This document shows, one piece after another, positions 34,364-42,514 of a DNA stretch of 64,000 nucleotides. The notes beneath the pieces are model-generated. The model saw only the letters and a program-made list of their open reading frames with translations, was not told where the DNA came from and did no database searches. The translations under genes and the position numbers were made by a program. Positions within the stretch are counted from its first letter, which is position 1, and the number at the start of each line of letters is the position of its first letter. The DNA is from SZUA-584 sp040768905 (GTDB lineage: Bacteria > Bacillota > Clostridia > Christensenellales > SZUA-584), in assembly GCA_040768905.1 (NCBI GenBank), contig JAXGMA010000001.1:1922001-1986000 (forward strand), in the 5' to 3' direction.

Positions 34364-35542
34364 TCAAATCGTTACTAGTATTTTCCCGCCTGTTGCCCTC
34401 ATAGTGTCTTCAATAGCTTCAACTGCGTTATCCAAACTATACCGGCCTGTAATCATATTTCTATAATCAATTCTACCTGATGCAAGAACATTGATCGCAT
34501 TTCTAAATATCGAGTCCCCTGCATGACCATTAGAACCATATAGACTTCCTGCCTTCCACATATGTTCTGCCATATTAACGGGTATATTTGCATTGCCTGG
34601 GCTGTGCGCAATATTGATAATCCTTCCGCCCACTGCAATAGATTTATCCATAATCGGATAAAGCAAATGCGGTTTCCCGGCGCATTCAATCTGCATATCA
34701 ACACCCCAGCCGTTTGTATGCTCCATGATTACGTCTCTAGTCGTTAATCCCTGCTCGGAAAGCTCTAATGGATTAAACACATAGTCTGCTCCAAATTTCT
34801 TTGCCAGTTCGGCTCTTTCTTTACTGACTTCAAACGCAAAGATCTTGGAGCACCCGCCTATTCGCATTAGGGCTAAACAGCCAAGGCCGATTGGGCCTGT
34901 GCCATACACTGCACCGAACTGACCCGGCTTTACACCATTCGGCCGAACAATTGTGCCGTTGTAGCTGATTCCGGTCGGTTCGACCAAAGCTCCCACTTCA
35001 CAACCATCTTTTACGCCGTACCTGTCAATAATATCGTTAATTTTCCACGCGTATCTGGATTCTATCTTGATATATTCGGCAATCGCTCCTGGCTCCGTAT
35101 AACCTGGCTCACGTAAGAACTGGCATTGATTAAAATGGTACGTCCTGCAGGCATCGCATTCGCCGCAGTATTGCATCTCTTCGCCGGTTACGTAATCTCC
35201 GACTTTGAAGTTGCGGACTTCACTACCTACCTCTACAATTTGCCCGCTGTATTCATGTCCAGGCACGTTAGGGAACATTGTATTCCATGCAAATCCAATG
35301 TATCCTTCCTCGTCGTGCTGATAAACATGCACATCTGAACCGCATATACCGCACGCATGCACCTTGATCAGCACATCTTTTGGACCGACTTTGGGCACAT
35401 CTATCTCTTTGACTTCGTATTTGGCGTCTTTCCAGACTTTGCTGCCGTCTCTTGCCCAACCAGTACGTTTTTCAAAATCATTAAACACATAATCTGGCTT
35501 CGGTGCTTTTGTGGCATCTATGACAAGTGCTTTCATCTTCAT
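34364..35542 (-). CDS. Zinc alcohol dehydrogenase resembling scyllo-inosose 3-dehydrogenase (IolM)
   Basis: The 392-residue medium-chain dehydrogenase has the catalytic zinc Cys in HACGICGSDVHVYQHDEEGY, PGHEYSGQIVEVG, a structural zinc loop QYCGECDACRTYHFNQC, and the cofactor motif YGTGPIGLGCLALM. Its extended N-terminus (KALVIDATKAPKPDYV, then DGSKVWKDAKYEV) and the HVYQHDEEGYIGF insertion closely recall the Thermotoga maritima enzyme TM0412. That enzyme oxidises scyllo-inosose to a diketo-inositol in an alternative inositol pathway. The comparison is from memory. Its presence beside iolG homologues supports cyclitol oxidation. Confidence 0.8.
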   Translation of the reverse strand: MKMKALVIDATKAPKPDYVFNDFEKRTGWARDGSKVWKDAKYEVKEIDVPKVGPKDVLIKVHACGICGSDVHVYQHDEEGYIGFAWNTMFPNVPGHEYSGQIVEVGSEVRNFKVGDYVTGEEMQYCGECDACRTYHFNQCQFLREPGYTEPGAIAEYIKIESRYAWKINDIIDRYGVKDGCEVGALVEPTGISYNGTIVRPNGVKPGQFGAVYGTGPIGLGCLALMRIGGCSKIFAFEVSKERAELAKKFGADYVFNPLELSEQGLTTRDVIMEHTNGWGVDMQIECAGKPHLLYPIMDKSIAVGGRIINIAHSPGNANIPVNMAEHMWKAGSLYGSNGHAGDSIFRNAINVLASGRIDYRNMITGRYSLDNAVEAIEDTMRATGGKILVTI

Positions 35543-35557
35543 AAAAATATCTCCTTT

Positions 35558-36592
35558 CTATATTTCCCCATCCATTAGAATTGCCACTTTAATTCCTTCG
35601 CCGGAATTGCAGACATCAATGCCTTTTTGCAGATCTTTTAATTCAAACATATGTGTCAAAAGAGTCTCGAGCTTTATAACTCCGGTTGTTAACATATTAA
35701 TTGCTATCGGGAATGAGTTGTGTGTGGCATAACTTGCAACAATTGTAAGCTCTTTTCGAGTAATGTCATACTGCATTAGCTCGTTTTTATATTGATCGTT
35801 GATCCCGAAAAGAAGGATTTGTCCTTCGTTTGCGGCAATTTCTATCGTATCCTTGAAAAGTGTCCCGACGGTATCAATGACAATATCAACACCGGCCGGC
35901 AAAACCTCATTGATTTTTTCTTTTAAGTTCTCTTTTTTGACGTCTACAACCAGATCTGCTGCCGCATTCTTCCTTGCAAAATCTATTCTGCTGCCCAGTG
36001 CATCTGAAATGATCACCTTTCCTGCGCCAAAAGCTCTCATCACACTGGCAAAAACAAGGCCTATAGGACCTGCGCCCAGCACTGCCACTGACTTGCCTGG
36101 CAGCATATTCAGCCTCTTAACTCCGTTCATCACACAAGAGAGCATCTCTATAAAGACAGCTTCTTTTACTGGCAGCTTTTCTGATACGCGATGAAGCTTG
36201 TCAGCCGTTGTCAAACAATACGGGGCAAATACACCATCCACTTGTACACCCAGTGCCGTTAGGCTCTCACACATGTTATAGGATCCGTCTTTGCAGCTTT
36301 TACATGCACCACAAGGTATGATCGGATCAACCGCAACCCGATCCCCTGGTTTGTATTCAGTGACTTCCGGGCCCACTTCAAACACTTCTGCAATACACTC
36401 ATGGCCTATTGTCGTCCCTACGTCACATGGATGGCTCTGAGGAATTGCCAATATGTGCAAATCTGTTCCACATATCGCTGCCGCAATAACCTTAACCACA
36501 ACTTGATTGCCTTTTTCCGCTTTCGGGATGTCTACTTCTCTAAAGTTTAAAGTACCTTCGCCATCAAATTTTGCAGCTTTCATTTTCGCCAT
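35558..36592 (-). CDS. Zinc-dependent medium-chain alcohol dehydrogenase
   Basis: The 344-residue enzyme has AAAICGTDLHI with the first zinc ligand, TIGHECIAEVFEVGPEV, a structural zinc loop IPCGACKSCKDGSYNMC and the cofactor motif VAVLGAGPIGLVFASVM. It belongs to the sorbitol/threonine/galactitol-phosphate dehydrogenase group and oxidises a secondary alcohol with NAD(P)+. The start follows AAGGAG at a good distance and the gene is 15 bases from its downstream neighbour. Substrate cannot be assigned; the context suggests a polyol, cyclitol or sugar acid. Confidence 0.88.
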   Translation of the reverse strand: MAKMKAAKFDGEGTLNFREVDIPKAEKGNQVVVKVIAAAICGTDLHILAIPQSHPCDVGTTIGHECIAEVFEVGPEVTEYKPGDRVAVDPIIPCGACKSCKDGSYNMCESLTALGVQVDGVFAPYCLTTADKLHRVSEKLPVKEAVFIEMLSCVMNGVKRLNMLPGKSVAVLGAGPIGLVFASVMRAFGAGKVIISDALGSRIDFARKNAAADLVVDVKKENLKEKINEVLPAGVDIVIDTVGTLFKDTIEIAANEGQILLFGINDQYKNELMQYDITRKELTIVASYATHNSFPIAINMLTTGVIKLETLLTHMFELKDLQKGIDVCNSGEGIKVAILMDGEI

Positions 36593-36663
36593 AAGATCTT
36601 CTCCTTAAAATTCCCAAATATCCATGTTTGATTAATCATTGTCTAACCTATACCCAGCTGTTT

Positions 36664-37317
36664 TTAGAGTTGTTGTGCAATAGTCCGAACGCCGACATCA
36701 ATCACTGTCAAAACAGGCTTATTAATAATCTTTTCAATATTTGGCGCGATCCTCGCCATCGACCCCTGAGCCATCACAATCACTTCTTTGTTCTTTGATA
36801 ATTCTATTGTGGCCTCAGTCAATAACTTATCATGAAAATCTCTGTTGCCAGCGAGCAGTTCGGTAAACGCCTGATCGCATACCATCTGTTCAATTACAAC
36901 ATCACGGCCTGCTTCTTTTGCTTTTCTCTCGATCAAACGCAACGCTGGGCCTGCAACAGACTTAAGTGTACCGATAAGGCCGATATTCGAATAATTCTGC
37001 ACCGCACACGTTGCCATTGGCTCGTCTATCCTAAATGCCGGGATGTTGAGCAGCGGTCTGCATGTCTCTATTGTTTCTCCCAGTGACGAGCATGTCATTA
37101 CGACTGCGTCTGCACCAAGATCCTGCGCGCTCAGAGCGTATCTCATTATGCGTCTCGCCATCTCCGGAATGACCTTCCCGTATTTGATGATGTCTTTTAC
37201 AAGACTTTCATCGATAATGTTTATTAATTCAACATCCGGCATCTCACGTTTACATGCTTCATTTACCGCATCCACGATCGTCATGCCGTTATGTATCATT
37301 ACAATCTTTTTTTTCAT
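36664..37317 (-). CDS. Asp/Glu/hydantoin racemase-superfamily protein lacking the second cysteine
   Basis: The 217-residue protein follows the two-lobe plan of the Asp/Glu racemase superfamily. The first catalytic cysteine is in ADAVVMTCSSLGETIE (Cys76), in the usual strand-loop. The second lobe motif, normally with a cysteine, reads KEVIVMAQGSMARIAP with no cysteine. A two-base racemase mechanism is therefore unlikely; isomerase, decarboxylase or lyase members of the superfamily use a single or altered pair. It lies between the M24 protein and an alcohol dehydrogenase in the long operon. Role unknown. Confidence 0.75.
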   Translation of the reverse strand: MKKKIVMIHNGMTIVDAVNEACKREMPDVELINIIDESLVKDIIKYGKVIPEMARRIMRYALSAQDLGADAVVMTCSSLGETIETCRPLLNIPAFRIDEPMATCAVQNYSNIGLIGTLKSVAGPALRLIERKAKEAGRDVVIEQMVCDQAFTELLAGNRDFHDKLLTEATIELSKNKEVIVMAQGSMARIAPNIEKIINKPVLTVIDVGVRTIAQQL

Positions 37318-37433
37318 TGTTATTTCCTTTCATAAAACTAATGACATTAGATACGTTACTTTCGTTATCGGGAAGCAGGATTCTCCACTGCTCCCCTCGA
37401 TACATGTAAAGAAGATATGTATTAATGTTTAGC

Positions 37434-38648
37434 TTACCAATCCCAAGAAGTCAGGAGTGTATCCATAGGAAATCTCGTAAGTGTCCTCACACCGTCCTTT
37501 GTGATAACTGCCTCTTCCTCAATGCGTGCAGCATCGCCGTCCCTATGATAGTAATTTTCATAAGCAATAACCATATTTTCCTCAAGCGGTATTGGATTTT
37601 TCTCAGAATAGCCCGGTAAAATCGCTGGTTTTGCCCAATGAGTGATGCCTATGCCATGGCAAAGCTGAAGCAAAAAGCCTTCTTCATCATTGTCATAACC
37701 AACGTCCTTAGCTGAAGGCCAAAGCTTGACAAGCTCGCTGGTCATCACGCCCGCCTTGGAAACATCCATCGTATCTTTCACAATCTTATAAGCTATGTTG
37801 TATACATCTTTTTGGTTTTGAGTCGGCTTACCGCACATGAAAGTCCTATAATAGCATGTCTTGTAACCCATATAGTCGCAAACGACGTCCATGAATATCA
37901 TATCACCAGGACGTAAAAAGCGGTCACTGACATCGTGTGGATGAGGGAAAGTCCTGTTGCCGGATGTGACTTGCGCGTTATGTACACATTCCGCTCCTAA
38001 TTTGAGACAGGTATCGCGCATTAACGATGAAAGTTCAATCTCTCTTACGCCAGGTTTCGCTGCCTGCAGAACATTATAGAAGCCAGCATCCACCATTGCC
38101 GCAGACATTTCGATCAGATATATCTCCTCGGGTGTCTTGATCATTTGCGCATTCAGCATGCACTGCTGCCCATCGACGACCTTGATTCCTGCTTTCTGAA
38201 GCGCGTCGACCCAAGAGAAAAACGGGTCGTCAACGCCAAGCGGTGCGTTCTGAAGATTATGCTCCTTCAGAATAGAGACGATCTCGTCGACACCACGTTG
38301 GACACCACCTGCATCAGGAGGCAATACGCCCTTCATATCACTGCTGTTCGGGCGGATATCTTTAATAAAGGGAGACAACAAGCGTTTTGCTGGGATCGCA
38401 CTGCCGTTTTCAAAAAGTATCGGTTCCTGTCCCTCACAAAGAAGAACGTATCTATTTCGAATCGTGTGATTCCATTCGCCAATTTTAGTGCCAGTAATAT
38501 AACGTATATGGTCCTGCTCAAAAACAAGTATCGCGCCAAGACCTTCTTTTTTCATCTGCGCGCGTGTCTTTGATAGACGATCTCTTCTCAGTTTTTCATA
38601 ATCGCAGCGTACCTCATGATCGCCACCCATTACTCCGTAAGTACCCAT
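37434..38648 (-). CDS. M24 (creatinase/aminopeptidase-fold) protein with one metal ligand changed
   Basis: The 404-residue protein has a creatinase N-terminal domain (about 20-165) and a pita-bread M24 domain (170-400). Of the five metal ligands of M24 peptidases it keeps Asp254 (GDMIFMDVVCDYMGY), His331 (LCHGIGITHWAKP), Glu364 (MVIAYENYY) and a Glu near 378 (RIEEEAVI). The second Asp, expected in 'GY.sDitRT', is Cys265 (GYKTCYYRTF). It is annotated as Xaa-Pro peptidase by similarity, but the change and the sugar operon context point to a small-molecule hydrolase or lyase, as in creatinase or the DMSP lyase DddP. Function unknown. Confidence 0.8.
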   Translation of the reverse strand: MGTYGVMGGDHEVRCDYEKLRRDRLSKTRAQMKKEGLGAILVFEQDHIRYITGTKIGEWNHTIRNRYVLLCEGQEPILFENGSAIPAKRLLSPFIKDIRPNSSDMKGVLPPDAGGVQRGVDEIVSILKEHNLQNAPLGVDDPFFSWVDALQKAGIKVVDGQQCMLNAQMIKTPEEIYLIEMSAAMVDAGFYNVLQAAKPGVREIELSSLMRDTCLKLGAECVHNAQVTSGNRTFPHPHDVSDRFLRPGDMIFMDVVCDYMGYKTCYYRTFMCGKPTQNQKDVYNIAYKIVKDTMDVSKAGVMTSELVKLWPSAKDVGYDNDEEGFLLQLCHGIGITHWAKPAILPGYSEKNPIPLEENMVIAYENYYHRDGDAARIEEEAVITKDGVRTLTRFPMDTLLTSWDW

Positions 38649-38672
38649 TATATTTCCTCCGTTTAGTATTAG

Positions 38673-38816
38673 TTAAATAATGTATTGCAAGAAGTTTCTC
38701 AAAGTTGTCGCAAGCGTCAATGGATCCATTTCGTGGTGGCGTCTGCTGAAGAATTCAAAAGCAAACCAACCATTGAAACCAGTCGCTCTGATGACATCTG
38801 TCCATTCTGCCCTTTG
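38673..38816 (-). pseudogene. C-terminal stump of a TIM-barrel sugar isomerase/epimerase
   Basis: A minus-strand frame of about 46 codons ends with TAA at 38673-38675. It reads RAEWTDVIRATGFNGWFAFE, then FFSRRHHEMDPLTLATTLRN and FLQYII. The pattern 'W..V....GF.GW...E.....H..DP......R.FL' is the usual last helix-strand of xylose isomerase-like (AP_endonuc_2) proteins, the family of IolE and IolH. Upstream of about 38816 the frame is closed and the sequence is unrelated, so only the 3' end remains. It lies exactly between the Gfo/Idh gene and the M24 gene, showing that this operon once had one more gene. Confidence 0.65.
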
Positions 38817-38878
38817 TATCGATCATATGGCTAATCATCTGATGATGCATCGTAATATAGACCATATTAGAAAAAGAG

Positions 38879-39889
38879 TTATAAATAAACGACTTTATTC
38901 TCCAAATATGACATTTTTGCTGCATAAGCCGCTCTGGTAGCTTCAGTACCGTCATAAACTGTAATTTCTGGCTGTCTATTCTCGCATATGCAATTAATAA
39001 ACTCTTGTAATTCTGCAATATAAGCACTTCTAAAACGTTCCTGAAATGTCTCTTCCCCTTCAACTATTTTCCCCCCATCCTTATACAAGCTTACATAGTT
39101 TTTTGCAGCCTTATCATCAATTGTGATAATTCCATCAGTGCCTACAATTTCGAGCCCAACTTGGTAATAAGGCGCAAGCCTGCTATTATATATGACACCA
39201 ATTGAGCCGTTTTTAAATCTCATAAATGTGCAAGCATTATCTACATCATTAAACTCAGAGAATTCTTTATACTTATAAGCTCCACCTGTCCCATAAATGC
39301 TTATAATATCAGACCCCAAATACCATCTCGCAAGATCAATATCATGCACGGCATAATCAATAAACATTCCACCACCAGTCGGTGCAAACTTCAATGCATT
39401 TTCAATCACGCTGACCGAGTCTGAACATACCCCCTTATAAACAATCGGTTTTCCGATCTCTCCTCTTTCTATTTTCTCCTTTACTGCTTGATATGAAACA
39501 TCATATCTCCTCATAAAACCTATCATAAATACTTTATCACTATTCGCCTCAACAACTTTTTCAACTGCATGACAGTCCTCAACTGTTATTCCAAGTGGCT
39601 TCTCAGTAAATACATGAAGACCTTTTTTAATTGCACTAACAATATGATCCTTGTGTTTGTCAGATGAAGAAGCCACAACGATAGCTTCCAACCTTTCATT
39701 CTCAAGCATTTGAGAATAATCTGTATATGTATGAATAGCTCCTAGATTATCCTTTGCGTATTCAAGCTCATCTTTAACAATACTACATACTGCTATAAGG
39801 TCGGCATTTGGAATAGTATATGCTAAACTGTATGCATGATGACGCCCAAGCCTACCAACACCGACAATCCCTACTTTTACTCTTTTCAT
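38879..39889 (-). CDS. Gfo/Idh/MocA oxidoreductase, inositol dehydrogenase-like (second copy)
   Basis: The 336-residue protein has KVGIVGVGRLGRHHAYSLAY (Rossmann motif), the active-site lysine in HVFTEKPLGITVEDCH, and the Asp/His pair in GGMFIDYAVHDIDLARWYLG. It is close in pattern to the protein at 30506-31528 (same RLGxxHA and MIGFMRRYD segments), so both likely act on inositol stereoisomers, for example myo- and scyllo- or D-chiro-inositol. The start follows GGAAGGG and the gene is 26 bases after the ABC permease gene. Confidence 0.85.
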   Translation of the reverse strand: MKRVKVGIVGVGRLGRHHAYSLAYTIPNADLIAVCSIVKDELEYAKDNLGAIHTYTDYSQMLENERLEAIVVASSSDKHKDHIVSAIKKGLHVFTEKPLGITVEDCHAVEKVVEANSDKVFMIGFMRRYDVSYQAVKEKIERGEIGKPIVYKGVCSDSVSVIENALKFAPTGGGMFIDYAVHDIDLARWYLGSDIISIYGTGGAYKYKEFSEFNDVDNACTFMRFKNGSIGVIYNSRLAPYYQVGLEIVGTDGIITIDDKAAKNYVSLYKDGGKIVEGEETFQERFRSAYIAELQEFINCICENRQPEITVYDGTEATRAAYAAKMSYLENKVVYL

Positions 39890-39915
39890 TTTTTCCCTTC
39901 CATAATATTAAAGAT

Positions 39916-40908
39916 TTACTTTGTTTGTTTATTCTTGTATGCGTCAGCCATTACAGCACCAATTAAAATGATGCCTTTTATTATCTGCTGTAAATATGGT
40001 GAAACGTTTAGAAGCGTTAGTCCATTATTTAGAACTCCTATTATGAGAGCCCCAATGACCGTTCCGAAGATGGATCCGATACCACCTGATAGGCTTGCAC
40101 CTCCAATAACAGCAGCTGCAATTGCATCAAGTTCATACCCTTCGCCTGCTGTGGGGTTACCTGAACTAACTCTTGCTGTTAGAATAATAGCTGAAAAACC
40201 TGCCATCATGCCCGCAAAGGAATAAATAAAGATCTTCACGCGCGCAATATTAATACCACACACTTTGGCGGCTTGCTCACTGCCGCCTATTGCATAGATA
40301 TATTTTCCTATTCTCATTTTTTTTAGAATTATAGCTGCAATAATACCTAATAATAAATATATCACTACTGGAATTGGTATACCAAATATTGAACCAGTTC
40401 CAATGTATAAATAACCATCAAGCAGCTTATCTATGGGCCTTCCCGAACTGAATACAAGTGTAGCGCCCCTCGCTATCTGCATCATCCCTAGTGTTGCAAT
40501 AAAAGGCGGTATCTTCGTCAGCGCAATTATGGTGCCATTTATAGCACCTGCAAGTATTCCTGCAATAAGCCCACCGGCTAATCCAAGAATTAAATTTCCG
40601 CTTGCTAAACCCGTCCAAATATTTGGCTCTAATTGGACTAAGCTTGCAGTTATAACACCTGAAAATGCAACGATCGAGCCACTAGAAAGATCAATTCCTC
40701 CTGAAATAATTACTAGTGTCACACCAAAAGCAACTATCCCAATAGTTGATACTTGTCTCAAAATGTTTATTAGATTCTGTGGTCTAATAAAATTCTCATT
40801 TAGTAGAGTAATAATTACGCACAGAAATATCAAAGCAACAAGCATTCCATATTTTGTCATAATGTTTTTTGCTCTGTTTTTTACCATAATATTCTGGTTT
40901 TTTTTCAT
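39916..40908 (-). CDS. Sugar ABC transporter permease (RbsC/IatP type)
   Basis: The 330-residue protein has about ten hydrophobic segments and the ribose/xylose/inositol permease marks: GGIDLSSGSIVAFSGVITAS, ATLGMMQIARGATLVFSSGR, the coupling segment YAIGGSEQAAKVCGINI, and GYELDAIAAAVIGGASLSGG. It forms the membrane channel of the importer with the ATPase and binding protein just upstream. Order and spacing (48 bases from the ATPase stop) fit one operon. The binding-protein partner favours inositol or a similar polyol as ligand. Confidence 0.92.
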   Translation of the reverse strand: MKKNQNIMVKNRAKNIMTKYGMLVALIFLCVIITLLNENFIRPQNLINILRQVSTIGIVAFGVTLVIISGGIDLSSGSIVAFSGVITASLVQLEPNIWTGLASGNLILGLAGGLIAGILAGAINGTIIALTKIPPFIATLGMMQIARGATLVFSSGRPIDKLLDGYLYIGTGSIFGIPIPVVIYLLLGIIAAIILKKMRIGKYIYAIGGSEQAAKVCGINIARVKIFIYSFAGMMAGFSAIILTARVSSGNPTAGEGYELDAIAAAVIGGASLSGGIGSIFGTVIGALIIGVLNNGLTLLNVSPYLQQIIKGIILIGAVMADAYKNKQTK

Positions 40909-40956
40909 TTAATTATCCTCCTAATACAAATAATTTTTATCTATGCTCATATTTTT

Positions 40957-42444
40957 CTAATTTCTCAAAATAGATAAATTTAATAATCGCTCTTGTGTTG
41001 CCTCTTCTCTTGATAACTCACCAGATAATTCGCCTTCCCTAATAACTATAATTCTGTCACTCATACCAAGGATTTCTGGCATTTCAGATGAAATCATAAT
41101 AATTGATTTTCCCTCTTTTGCAAGTTCATTGATTATTTTATGTATTTCCGCTTTAGCTCCGACATCTATACCTCTGGTTGGCTCATCTATTATAAATATG
41201 TTAGGTTGCATTAGCAACAATCTTGCTAAACATACTTTTTGCTGATTCCCACCACTTAAACTGTTAACGATTTGCTGTATATTTAAAACTTTAATACTAA
41301 GTGCTTCAACTAACTTCTTACAGTCATTTTTTATTCTTTTTTCATTTATTATTTTTAACCTTATATATCTATTTATGCAAGACATTATAATATTTTCAGC
41401 CACATTCATTGACAAAAACAACCCTTTGAATTTCCTATCCTCAGTCAATAGCCCAAAACCAGCTTTTATAGCGTCTCTTGGAGAATTTATAACCACTTTC
41501 TCACCGTTAATAAAAATTTCACCAGAATCATTTTTCGTTAGACCATACATACTTTCTATCATTTCTGTTCTTCCAGAACCCATTAAACCCGAAATACCTA
41601 ATATTTCTCCAGCTTTAACATCAAAACTAATATCTTTAAAAACACCTTTTTTTGATAAGCCTCGCACAGATAAAAATGTTTTACTTGGCTTATAATCTTT
41701 TTTTGGATACATCTGATTAAGTTCTCTACCAACCATATATGATACGAGAGCATCCTTGTTTAGGGAATCAACCGACGTTGTAATAATATGTTCGCCATCT
41801 CTTAAAACAGTTACCTCGTCGGCAACCTTAAATATTTCATCAATTTTATGTGAAATGTATATTATCGTCACACCTCTCCTCTTAAGACTATTTATAATTG
41901 TAAATAGGTGGTCCACCTCTGTTTCAGATATAGCCGAGGTTGGTTCATCCATAATAATTAATTGTGAATCATATGAAATCGCCTTCGCTATTTCAACCAG
42001 CTGGGTATATGCAGTACTTAATTCCCGCATCAAAGTATTTGGGTTTAGATTAATGTTTAATTCCTTAAGTAAACTATTAGTTCTAATTGTCATTGCTTTT
42101 TCATCGACAAAAGCAAACTTCATTGGTTCCCTTCCAAGAAATATGTTTTCACTTACTTTCATATTTGATATTGAAGATAATTCCTGGTGAATCATCGAAA
42201 TGCCACTTTTTAATACATCGTGTATCGTATTATTCCGAAGCTTCTTTTCTCTAAATACTATATCTCCCTCAAAATCCTGATAAAAACCAAGCAGAGTCTT
42301 CATTAACGTCGACTTGCCAGCACCATTTTCTCCCATGAGGGCATGGACAGTGTTTTTTTTAACTTTGATGGAAACATCACTTAAAGCCGTGAGGCCGGGA
42401 AACCTTTTTGTAATATTCCGCATTTCTAATATGTATTCACTCAT
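40957..42444 (-). CDS. Sugar ABC transporter ATPase (RbsA/MglA type, two ABC cassettes)
   Basis: The 495-residue protein (start at the ATG 42442-42444 behind AAGGGG; a longer frame overlaps the preceding gene and is not supported) contains two nucleotide-binding cassettes. The first has GENGAGKSTLMKTL and LIIMDEPTSAISETEVD with a degenerate signature (RELSTAYTQLVEIAKA). The second lacks a normal Walker A (SGLMGSGRTEMIES) but has LSGGNQQKVCLARLL and IFIIDEPTRGIDVGAK. This asymmetry is normal for the family. It energises uptake of a pentose, hexose or inositol. Confidence 0.93.
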   Translation of the reverse strand: MSEYILEMRNITKRFPGLTALSDVSIKVKKNTVHALMGENGAGKSTLMKTLLGFYQDFEGDIVFREKKLRNNTIHDVLKSGISMIHQELSSISNMKVSENIFLGREPMKFAFVDEKAMTIRTNSLLKELNINLNPNTLMRELSTAYTQLVEIAKAISYDSQLIIMDEPTSAISETEVDHLFTIINSLKRRGVTIIYISHKIDEIFKVADEVTVLRDGEHIITTSVDSLNKDALVSYMVGRELNQMYPKKDYKPSKTFLSVRGLSKKGVFKDISFDVKAGEILGISGLMGSGRTEMIESMYGLTKNDSGEIFINGEKVVINSPRDAIKAGFGLLTEDRKFKGLFLSMNVAENIIMSCINRYIRLKIINEKRIKNDCKKLVEALSIKVLNIQQIVNSLSGGNQQKVCLARLLLMQPNIFIIDEPTRGIDVGAKAEIHKIINELAKEGKSIIMISSEMPEILGMSDRIIVIREGELSGELSREEATQERLLNLSILRN

Positions 42445-42460
42445 AATTAACCCCTTTTTT

Positions 42461-42491
42461 ATGTGGGGAATACCGCTCGCATTCCCCACAT
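42461..42491 (-). promoter_or_regulatory. Perfect 11-pair hairpin between binding-protein and ATPase genes
   Basis: ATGTGGGGAAT (42461-42471) and ATTCCCCACAT (42481-42491) pair perfectly round a 9-base loop. On the minus strand AAAAAAGGGG, the ATPase ribosome-binding site, follows; there is no T tract. It probably stabilises the 3' end of the binding-protein message and lowers ATPase/permease expression. Confidence 0.65.
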
Positions 42492-42514
42492 AACTACTTA
42501 ACTTATTTGTATTG

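Noticed and set aside
40374..40385. TTGGTATACCAA, a second match to the GntR palindrome
   Set aside because: It lies inside the permease coding sequence with no promoter nearby; probably chance.
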